Source: an uncultured Treponema sp. (lineage in GTDB: Bacteria > Spirochaetota > Spirochaetia > Treponematales > Treponemataceae). From it: a DNA stretch of 7,191 nucleotides. The notes beneath the pieces were generated by a model. It was not told the origin of the DNA and did not search any database. It saw only the letters and a program-made list of their open reading frames with translations. Each line of letters opens with the position of its first letter. Within the stretch, counting starts at the first letter, position 1. Below are positions 1-5,145 of this stretch, in pieces. The translations under genes were made by a program, and so were the position numbers. The stretch spans positions 1 to 7,191 of the forward strand of contig CAKUZR010000022.1 in the NCBI GenBank assembly GCA_934718065.1. The letters are read 5' to 3'.

Positions 1-89
1 AAACTCCCGCCATGATATATATAAACTGCTGTAATTTCTGACAGAAAACTGGGGAATTATTCTTTACAAGTTACGCACGCCAGAAAATA
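1..89. other. Intergenic region at the left edge, possible start of a further leftward gene
   Basis: This stretch lies downstream of the ASCH gene. I see no convincing intrinsic terminator in it: no GC-rich stem followed by a T run on the minus strand. It holds a perfect short inverted repeat (35-47), an alternating AT tract (14-21), and a minus-strand ATG at 13-11 followed by GCG GGA GTT up to the window edge. The ATG has no Shine-Dalgarno sequence, but the AT tract directly upstream could serve as a -10 element. With only four codons visible, a gene there is a guess. Confidence 0.3.
35..47. repeat. Perfect 6-1-6 inverted repeat, possible operator
   Basis: The sequence TTTCTG-A-CAGAAA is a perfect palindrome around a single central base. 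A one-base loop makes an RNA hairpin unlikely, so if it has a role it is more probably a site for a dimeric DNA-binding protein. It sits about 21 bases upstream of the minus-strand ATG at 13-11, roughly where a -35 region would lie if the AT tract at 14-21 is a -10. A 13-base palindrome can also arise by chance in A/T-rich DNA. Confidence 0.3.
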
Positions 90-548
90 TTACTTGTACA
101 AAACCCGGAAAGTCTGAAAAATTATTTTAAGTTCCGGAGAAAATTTAAATCCGACAATTTCTCCCTCTTCCTCAAGGTTTTCCTGCTGGCGGAGGCGCCA
201 TTCTTCAAGAGTTTCATCCTCGCCTTCTTTTTGCGCCATTCCCCAGGTAATTTCATTGAACGGCAAAATGCTCACAGATTCAATTTCTATTACCGCGCGG
301 GGATTATTTCCGCGGTCAAAAACAAGATAAAGCTCCCCTGAAACCGGAAGCGGCTCGCCGTCAACTGAATAAGACGCAAACGTTGAAAAAATCGCCGTGC
401 GCTGGCCGGAAAGAATATTCGCAACCTGCGCATCGTTTGTAAAACCAGCGGATTCAAAAGTCAAATCACCGGCGCACTTTGACTCCGGGTCGGCTCCAGT
501 TTCATTTATAAATTTTTGCCAAAATTCATCAGCAGCAGACAACGCCAT
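90..548 (-). CDS. ASCH-domain protein, YhfF-like
   Basis: This 152-residue soluble protein fits the ASCH family in length and layout. Recognisable blocks are the N-terminal EFWQKFINETG (8-18), the ASCH signature region LSGQRTAIFSTF (46-57), EPLPVSGELYLVFD (65-78), the PRAVIEIESVSILPFNEIT strand pair (83-101) and KEGEDETLEEWR (107-118). ASCH domains have a PUA-like beta barrel thought to bind RNA or modified nucleosides; one relative, E. coli YqfB, is an N4-acetylcytidine amidohydrolase. The usual G-x-K of the signature is G-x-R here (G48, R50), so catalysis cannot be assumed. The ATG at 548 is supported by a strong ribosome site (AGAAGG, 5-base spacing). The gene follows the small membrane protein after 22 bases and looks like the last gene of the gat transcript. 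The family call is fairly secure; substrate and role are unknown. Confidence 0.85.
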   Translation of the reverse strand: MALSAADEFWQKFINETGADPESKCAGDLTFESAGFTNDAQVANILSGQRTAIFSTFASYSVDGEPLPVSGELYLVFDRGNNPRAVIEIESVSILPFNEITWGMAQKEGEDETLEEWRLRQQENLEEEGEIVGFKFSPELKIIFQTFRVLYK

Positions 549-553
549 AAATT

Positions 554-559
554 CCTTCT
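554..559 (-). promoter_or_regulatory. Strong ribosome binding site for the ASCH gene
   Basis: On the minus strand AGAAGG lies 5 bases before the ATG at 548. It is the closest match to a consensus Shine-Dalgarno in the window and fixes the start codon. It also shows that this organism uses ordinary Shine-Dalgarno initiation, which makes its absence at gatC more telling. Confidence 0.75.
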
Positions 560-570
560 TTTATATGAAT

Positions 571-864
571 TCAACTATTTCTTTTGAGCATTAAAACAAA
601 TGCCGCAATAAAAAAAACATCCGGCAAAACCGTAAAAAACAAAGTTGAAACTGGAATTCCCCACAAAACAGCGTCCCAAGGCAAGGAAATTCCCAAAACT
701 GAAAGAATTTCATACACGATGCCGGCATATTTTGAAACAACAGCGGCAACAAGGCACATCCAGACGGAATCTTTTGTTTTTGACCAAAGCAAAATTGAGC
801 AGAAAGCAGCAATTCCGCCAAGGACGAGCTTTACAACGTATAAAATCACCTGGGACTGCGTCAT
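571..864 (-). CDS. Small three-helix membrane protein of unknown function
   Basis: This 97-residue protein is mostly hydrophobic, with three likely membrane helices at about residues 6-27, 34-57 and 66-93. Short polar links (SKTKDS at 28-33, LPWD at 61-64) and a basic C-terminus (KRNS) separate or follow them. No catalytic motif, cysteine pair or signal-peptidase site is visible, so it is probably an integral inner-membrane protein. Its ATG overlaps the previous stop codon as TAATG, and GAGG sits inside the last codons of the previous gene, a classic arrangement for translational coupling. That suggests the two proteins are made in similar amounts and may work together. I do not recognise a named family; a similar short gene may be widespread in treponemes, but that is from memory. 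It is clearly a gene by position and spacing. Confidence 0.8.
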   Translation of the reverse strand: MTQSQVILYVVKLVLGGIAAFCSILLWSKTKDSVWMCLVAAVVSKYAGIVYEILSVLGISLPWDAVLWGIPVSTLFFTVLPDVFFIAAFVLMLKRNS

Positions 865-1667
865 TACAAAGCCTCAAACGGACTGTTTTTCAGTTTTGTG
901 AAGACTCCAACATCCGCGCCGAAAGGAACAATCGAAGGATTTGAAAAATCCGGATTCACAACAAGACCACATTCAAGACAGTGAAGAACAAAATCCCTGT
1001 ATTTTTCCTGAGGAATCTTCGGGAAAAGATACGGTCCTTTCCGCTCCCAGTATTTTGAAAGGATTTTGTCATACAAAAACCAGTCTTTTTCAGAGCGCGC
1101 CTGAAGCGCATAAATCAGGTTATAAATTGAGCGCGCGGCCGCAGCATGAAGCGGAGCTGGAAGTTTCTTTCCCGCAGAAAAAGCCGCTCCACGTTCAAGA
1201 GCCGCCTCAACGCAATCCGGTTTTGCCGCGACAAAATAAATCGGCTCAGCCCAAGGAACAGGCGGAGCAAAAACAATTGAATCAATCTTAGGCCAGCTGA
1301 CTTCCGCAGAATTCCACGGCCTGAAGAAATTTGTTCCAGCCGGAGAAATCGCAAGCGCGGCTTTCAACGCTTCTTCCTTGGAATAGTAAATAAAAATTTC
1401 ACGCTCCGACGCAAACAGCGACTGAACCGCTTTTTTTGTTCTGTACGGAAAATCTGTTTCAAAACTTCCGGCAATTCCGCGGGAAAGCACGTTTTTCAGC
1501 ATTGTGAATGCAGAACCGCCTTCCCAGCCAAGAATCGCGCGGCCGTTTTCCTGAAACATATCAACAAGCCGCACGCCTTTCGCCGTATACAAAAAGCATT
1601 TTTTCGCACGTTTTACAGTGCCGAATCTTGAAGAAATTTCCGAAGCCAAAAAATCTATATCTGACAT
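864..1667 (-). CDS. Truncated class III aminotransferase-like protein of unknown function
   Basis: The predicted protein has 267 residues. Residues 16-48 (GTVKRAKKCFLYT, then GVRLVDMFQENGRAILGW) resemble the N-terminal segment of class III aminotransferases such as glutamate-1-semialdehyde aminomutase, where the pattern is a tyrosine- and aspartate-containing strand followed by a G-x-x-x-LG turn. Residues 169-185 (LPAPLHAAAARSIYNLI) resemble the helix that follows the PLP lysine region, and residues 224-258 (DFVLHCLECGLVVNPDF, then IVPFGADVGVF) resemble the C-terminal small domain. True enzymes have about 420-450 residues. The middle here is much too short, and I see neither the PLP-lysine motif nor the S-G-[TS]-E phosphate site (YYSKEEA instead, 94-100), so transamination is unlikely. 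The reading frame is intact. A TTG at 1694 would add nine residues but has no ribosome site; the ATG at 1667 has GGAA 5 bases upstream and is preferred. It lies 29 bases after gatB. Confidence 0.7.
   Translation of the reverse strand: MSDIDFLASEISSRFGTVKRAKKCFLYTAKGVRLVDMFQENGRAILGWEGGSAFTMLKNVLSRGIAGSFETDFPYRTKKAVQSLFASEREIFIYYSKEEALKAALAISPAGTNFFRPWNSAEVSWPKIDSIVFAPPVPWAEPIYFVAAKPDCVEAALERGAAFSAGKKLPAPLHAAAARSIYNLIYALQARSEKDWFLYDKILSKYWERKGPYLFPKIPQEKYRDFVLHCLECGLVVNPDFSNPSIVPFGADVGVFTKLKNSPFEAL
872..875 (-). promoter_or_regulatory. Ribosome site inside the preceding gene (translational coupling)
   Basis: On the minus strand GAGG occurs 7 bases before the ATG at 864. It lies within the Glu-Ala codons that end the aminotransferase-like protein. 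Ribosomes finishing that gene would cover the site and stop at TAATG, which favours coupled re-initiation. Confidence 0.65.
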
Positions 1668-1672
1668 TCTGT

Positions 1673-1676
1673 TTCC
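1673..1676 (-). promoter_or_regulatory. Ribosome site deciding the start of the aminotransferase-like gene
   Basis: On the minus strand GGAA lies 5 bases before the ATG at 1667. The alternative in-frame TTG at 1694 is only two bases past the gatB stop and has no purine-rich site upstream. This favours the shorter, 267-residue product. Confidence 0.5.
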
Positions 1677-1696
1677 ATTTGAAAAATTCCGCAAAA

Positions 1697-3232
1697 TTAA
1701 AGTTTCGCGAGCTTTTCGTTTATCATTTTTGTAGCCTGGCCAGGATTTGCCTTGCCATGAGATTCTTTCATAACCTGCCCCATGAGCCAGCCCACAACAT
1801 TTGTTTTTCCTTTCTTGAAATCGTCGATTGCCTTTGGATTTGCAGAAATAACTTTGTCAACAATCGCTTCGATTGCTCCGGCATCACTTACAACTTCCAT
1901 TCCTTTTTCTTTTATAATCTCCGAAGGAAGTTTGTTTGTGGCAAGCATTTCCGCAAAAACGTCTTTTCCCTGCTTTGAAGTGATTTTCTTTTCCTCAAGC
2001 GCATCCGCAAGCTCCGCAATGTGCTTCGGAGTGATTTTCACGTCGTTTATAGTCTGCTTGTTCTCGTTCAAAACCGCAAGCAGTTCAGCAATTATAAGAT
2101 TTGCAACGCGCTTAGGACTTTTTGAAGCGTCGGCAGCTTCTTCAAACCACAAGGAAAGATCGCGCGAACTTGTAAGAACTTCAGAATCAAACTGAGTAAG
2201 CCCGAATTCTTCCTGAAAGCGAACTCTTTTCTGCTCAGGAAGCTCGCCAACCTGCTCGCTGGCTTTTTCAACAAGCTCTGTTCCAACTGAAAAAGGCTTG
2301 ATGTCCGGTTCAGTTGTAAAACGGTAGTCAACGAATGAATTCTTCGTTCGCATAACCTGAGTAACGCCCTTGTCTTCATCCCAGTTCATTGTGTTTTTTA
2401 ATCCAGGATTGAATTCCTGGCGGTTTTCAACAAATTCCTTAAGCTGACGCTGCGCTTCGTATGCGCAAGCCTCGCGGATTGACTTGAAAGAGTTCAGGTT
2501 CTTGATTTCAGAAATCGGAGTATGATAGAGTTTTCCATCTTCCCAGACGTTAAGGTTTATATTCGCGTCGCAGCGCATATTTCCTTCTTCAAGATTACCT
2601 TTTGTTACTTTCACGTAGCGAAGAATTTCCTGAACGGTCTGCATGAAAAGCGCAGCCTCCTCAGGGCTTGTCATATCCGGTTTTGTAACAATTTCAATGA
2701 GCGGAGTTCCACAACGGTTGTAGTCAATGTAAGAATGGTTTCCTTTCAGGTGGAGCGACTTTCCAACGTCTTCCTCCAGGTGAATGCGCTCAATGCGAAC
2801 ACGGCGGTATTTATTGTCAACAATGCAGTCATCACCAACAAAATTTTTCGGACGGAATTTTTCTCCGCCAGGCTGCTCGTCCTTCGGATAATGAATCAGC
2901 GGAAGATCAACAAATCCGTCTGTGCAGAGCGGCAAATCGTACTGAGTAATCTGGTAGCCTTTCGCCAAGTCCGGATAAAAATAATGCTTTCTGTCAAACT
3001 TTGTAAAACGCGCAATATCACAGTTCAAGGCAAGACCAGCGACCGCGCCAAGCTCAACATAGCCTTTTGAAATGCGCGGCATCGCTCCAGGAAGACCGAG
3101 ACAAACTGGACAAACACGAGTATCTGGCATTCCGCCGTAACGATTTTCGCAAGCGCAGAACGCCTTTGTTTTTGTAAGAAGCTGAGTATGGATTTCACAT
3201 CCGATTACAATTTCCCATTTATCAATAGCCAT
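1697..3232 (-). CDS. gatB: Asp/Glu-tRNA amidotransferase subunit B
   Basis: GatB phosphorylates the misacylated glutamyl or aspartyl group on the tRNA and passes it on for amidation within the cytoplasmic GatCAB complex. The active-site cradle begins with GCEIHTQL (11-18; E13 and H15 match the catalytic Glu/His pair). Four cysteines (C26, C28, C41, C44; CxC...CPVC) form the zinc-type pattern present in many GatB proteins. Further signatures are FDRKHYFYPDL (79-89), RIHLEEDVGKSLH (149-161), NRCGTPLIEIV (172-182), MRCDANIN (219-226) and EIKNLNSF (242-249). The helical and YqeY-like tRNA-binding tail ends in GWLMGQVMKESHGKANP (481-497). At 511 residues it is longer than the usual 475-480, mainly from an insert of about 25 residues near 112-140, and the normal YFPEPD block reads FTTEPD (305-310). 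The start has GGAG 6 bases upstream. It follows gatA after 18 bases. Confidence 0.97.
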   Translation of the reverse strand: MAIDKWEIVIGCEIHTQLLTKTKAFCACENRYGGMPDTRVCPVCLGLPGAMPRISKGYVELGAVAGLALNCDIARFTKFDRKHYFYPDLAKGYQITQYDLPLCTDGFVDLPLIHYPKDEQPGGEKFRPKNFVGDDCIVDNKYRRVRIERIHLEEDVGKSLHLKGNHSYIDYNRCGTPLIEIVTKPDMTSPEEAALFMQTVQEILRYVKVTKGNLEEGNMRCDANINLNVWEDGKLYHTPISEIKNLNSFKSIREACAYEAQRQLKEFVENRQEFNPGLKNTMNWDEDKGVTQVMRTKNSFVDYRFTTEPDIKPFSVGTELVEKASEQVGELPEQKRVRFQEEFGLTQFDSEVLTSSRDLSLWFEEAADASKSPKRVANLIIAELLAVLNENKQTINDVKITPKHIAELADALEEKKITSKQGKDVFAEMLATNKLPSEIIKEKGMEVVSDAGAIEAIVDKVISANPKAIDDFKKGKTNVVGWLMGQVMKESHGKANPGQATKMINEKLAKL

Positions 3233-3238
3233 ATTTTT

Positions 3239-3242
3239 CTCC
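3239..3242 (-). promoter_or_regulatory. Ribosome binding site of gatB
   Basis: On the minus strand GGAG lies 6 bases before the ATG at 3232, within the 18-base gap after gatA. It supports the chosen gatB start and close translation of the A and B subunits. Confidence 0.65.
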
Positions 3243-3250
3243 AGTCCTGA

Positions 3251-4747
3251 TTATTTCAATTGAATTCCGCAGCCAGCATGGTCATTTTCCCAAACCTGCG
3301 CAATCTGAAGCAGCTTCGCCTCGCTGAACATCGGGCCGGCAAACTGCATTCCAATCGGCATATTTTCTGTGTTTCCAGCCTTTCCTGCAGGAACGTTTAT
3401 TGAAGGAATACGCGCAAGGTTCACAAAAACCGTGTACATATCGCTCAAATACATTTCAAGAGGATTATCAACTTTCTGGCCAAGCTTGAATGCAGGCGTT
3501 GGACAAGTCGGACAAAGAACAATGTCGTAGCTTTCAAAAAGTTTTGCCATTTCACGCTGAATTCTCGCGCGGACAGTCATTCCTTTTTTGTAAGTATCGC
3601 CTGAAAACTGCTCTGAAAGAACATAGTTTCCAATAACAATTCGTCGTTTTACTTCCGGACCGAAACCATTTGAACGCGTGTCAACAAAAAGCTCGTCATA
3701 ACCATGGCCATTGTCAACGCGCGCGCCGTAGCGGATTCCATCAAAACGGCTCAAATTTGAAGCCGCTTCAGAAAGCGCAATCACGTAATAGCTTGCAATC
3801 GAAGCGTCCAGAACCGGCAAATCCACTTCTTCAATTTTTGCGCCTTTTGTCTCGAACCATTTTCTTGTTTCATCAAAAACCGCCTTAACATCTGAATCCA
3901 GACCTTTTGTTTCAAGGAACTGGCGCGGAATCGCAACTTTCAGAGAATCCATATTGTTGTAAGGCTCAAGATTTTTCAGCTTTTCAGTTTCCGGAAGATT
4001 TGCAGAAGTATCATCATAAAAATCCTCGCCAGCCATTGCCGCCAAAGGAAGCGCGATATCCGAAGGCGTATGCCCCATGATTCCAACCTGGTCAAGTGAC
4101 GAACCGTAAGCAACAACGCCCCAGCGCGAAAGAACGCCGTAAGTTGGCTTCAATCCATAAATTCCGCAATAAGAAGCAGGAAGGCGAACTGAACCGCCGG
4201 TTTCTGTTCCAAGTGAAAACAATGCCTGGTTTGCGCTGACTGCCGCCGCAGAACCGCCCGAAGAGCCTCCTGAAACATATTCACGGTTCACAGGGTTTCT
4301 TGTTGCCCCGTAAGAAGAATATTCCGTTGAAGAGCCCATCGCAAATTCATCCTGGTTGCAACGACCGAGCGGAATGGCTCCCGCAGCTTCAAGGCGGGCA
4401 ATAACAGTTGCGTTGTACGGCGCAGTGTATCCCTGAAGAATTTTCGAGCCGCAAGTCAGTTTATGGCCTTTTGAACTGATATTATCTTTATTTGCAAAAG
4501 GAATTCCCAGAAGCGGCTTCTGCTCAAAAAGGGCGTCCAGTTTTCCTTCATTCTTTGCCTTTTCAATTTCTTTGTCAGCTTCTTCCGCTTTCTGAAGAGC
4601 ATCGCCGTAAATTTCAAGAAAAGCATTCAGCGGTTTTTCAGAAGCCTTGTCTTTTTCAAACGTTTCAACGGCTTCCTTTACAAGAGCGACGCTTGTTTTT
4701 TTCCCGGATTTCAATGCTTCAATAGTTTCTTTTATTGTATACAACAT
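3251..4747 (-). CDS. gatA: Asp/Glu-tRNA amidotransferase subunit A (glutaminase)
   Basis: GatA is the amidase-signature subunit that hydrolyses glutamine and supplies ammonia, through a tunnel, to GatB. At 498 residues it is close to the family length of about 485. The Ser-cisSer-Lys triad is intact: K87 in GIPFANKDN (81-89), S162 in GGSSGGSAAAV (160-170), and nucleophile S186 in TETGGSVRLPA (181-191), with the usual 24-residue spacing between the serines. Glutamine-binding positions are also present: the arginines of KRRI (367-370) and D436 of MYLSDM (432-437). CPTCPTPAF (412-420) and NLARIPSINVPAG (443-455) complete the C-terminal core. Some normally invariant positions differ: the Gln of SIRQPA is L189, and STEN is STEY (140-143). 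It starts 42 bases after gatC; the ribosome site is weak (GGGA about 8 bases upstream), and the start agrees with the family N-terminus. Confidence 0.97.
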   Translation of the reverse strand: MLYTIKETIEALKSGKKTSVALVKEAVETFEKDKASEKPLNAFLEIYGDALQKAEEADKEIEKAKNEGKLDALFEQKPLLGIPFANKDNISSKGHKLTCGSKILQGYTAPYNATVIARLEAAGAIPLGRCNQDEFAMGSSTEYSSYGATRNPVNREYVSGGSSGGSAAAVSANQALFSLGTETGGSVRLPASYCGIYGLKPTYGVLSRWGVVAYGSSLDQVGIMGHTPSDIALPLAAMAGEDFYDDTSANLPETEKLKNLEPYNNMDSLKVAIPRQFLETKGLDSDVKAVFDETRKWFETKGAKIEEVDLPVLDASIASYYVIALSEAASNLSRFDGIRYGARVDNGHGYDELFVDTRSNGFGPEVKRRIVIGNYVLSEQFSGDTYKKGMTVRARIQREMAKLFESYDIVLCPTCPTPAFKLGQKVDNPLEMYLSDMYTVFVNLARIPSINVPAGKAGNTENMPIGMQFAGPMFSEAKLLQIAQVWENDHAGCGIQLK

Positions 4748-4789
4748 AAATTTTTCCCAATTTGATTCAGCAAGTTAAATATTTGAATT

Positions 4790-5098
4790 TTAAGCGCCTT
4801 CGCCAAGAACTTTTGGAACCTGAAAATATCCGTCCATAAATTCATCAGTAATTTTTTTCACATCGGAAATATCAAGGCCAGGCACAACAGTATCACCGCG
4901 GAGTTTTTCCGCATCTGTTGAAGGATATGCGTCATACGGATTTTCGCTGTCGTCATATTTTGAAAGAATATCAAAATAGCCAACAATTTCATCAACCTGT
5001 TTTTTCAAGGTTTCCAAATTTGTGCTTTCAGGAGAAAGCCGCGAAAGATAAAGGAGATTGTTCAACGTCTCCTCGTCGATTTGTTTGTGAGTACTCAT
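4790..5098 (-). CDS. gatC: Asp/Glu-tRNA amidotransferase subunit C
   Basis: GatC is the small subunit that wraps around GatA and GatB and stabilises the transamidosome. At 102 residues it has the usual size. The N-terminal helix carries the family pattern (IDEETLNNLLYLSRLS, 7-22), followed by a second helix (LKKQVDEIVGYFDIL, 31-45), the LRGDTV turn (66-71) and the conserved tail GYFQVPKVL (90-98) that docks on the partners. It is the first of the gat genes, in the common C-A-B order. No Shine-Dalgarno sequence precedes the ATG; TATAAT ends only six bases upstream. An in-frame TAA lies 11 codons upstream of the ATG, between it and the glycosidase stop, with no other ATG or GTG in between, so this ATG is the only reasonable start that keeps the full family N-terminus. 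Leaderless translation is therefore possible (see findings). Confidence 0.95.
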   Translation of the reverse strand: MSTHKQIDEETLNNLLYLSRLSPESTNLETLKKQVDEIVGYFDILSKYDDSENPYDAYPSTDAEKLRGDTVVPGLDISDVKKITDEFMDGYFQVPKVLGEGA

Positions 5099-5104
5099 AC
5101 AGTT

Positions 5105-5133
5105 ATTATAAAAAAAAAATGCCGCTTATACAA
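5105..5133 (-). promoter_or_regulatory. Putative gatC promoter with perfect -10 box
   Basis: On the minus strand TATAAT (5110-5105) matches the sigma-70 -10 consensus in all six positions. TTGTAT (5133-5128) is a poor -35 (three of six) at the ideal 17-base spacing. The spacer includes nine consecutive T. The six bases after the -10 lead straight to the ATG at 5098, so the predicted start of transcription is at or within a base or two of the start codon. The box could be fortuitous in an A/T-rich gap, and the weak -35 lowers confidence. Confidence 0.5.
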
Positions 5134-5144
5134 CAAAATTGCGG
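5111..5144 (-). terminator. Weak terminator-like hairpin with T run after the glycosidase gene
   Basis: Right after the glycosidase stop codon, the minus strand has CCGC (5144-5141), a 15-base loop and GCGG (5125-5122), then C, A and a run of ten T (5119-5110). The T run is excellent, but a four-pair stem with a large loop is weak, so termination may be partial. The last T of the run is also the first base of the gatC -10 box, so the two signals are fused. Confidence 0.35.
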
Positions 5145-5145
5145 G

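Noticed and set aside
50..67. TGGGGAATTAT motif shared with the minus strand near 7133-7143
   Set aside because: An exact 11-base match between two places in about 7 kb is expected several times by chance, so it is not evidence of a shared regulatory element.
941..1291. Plus-strand open frame of about 116 codons
   Set aside because: It is antisense to the aminotransferase-like gene, reads as low-complexity charged/glutamine-rich sequence with no family resemblance, and has no ribosome site or operon context.
1665..1694. Upstream TTG start (1694) for the aminotransferase-like protein
   Set aside because: It has no ribosome site, is two bases from the gatB stop, and adds nine residues with no family match; ATG at 1667 has GGAA at a workable distance.
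864..1694. Aminotransferase-like gene as a pseudogene
   Set aside because: The frame is open from start to finish, has plausible initiation, and is coupled to the next gene, so simple decay is not supported by the sequence.
1782..2195. Plus-strand open frame of about 137 codons opposite gatB
   Set aside because: It is a serine/phenylalanine-rich shadow of the GatB coding strand with no recognisable domain.
2522..3070. Plus-strand open frame of about 182 codons opposite gatB
   Set aside because: The longest antisense frame, but it mirrors strongly conserved GatB codons exactly and shows no motif of its own.
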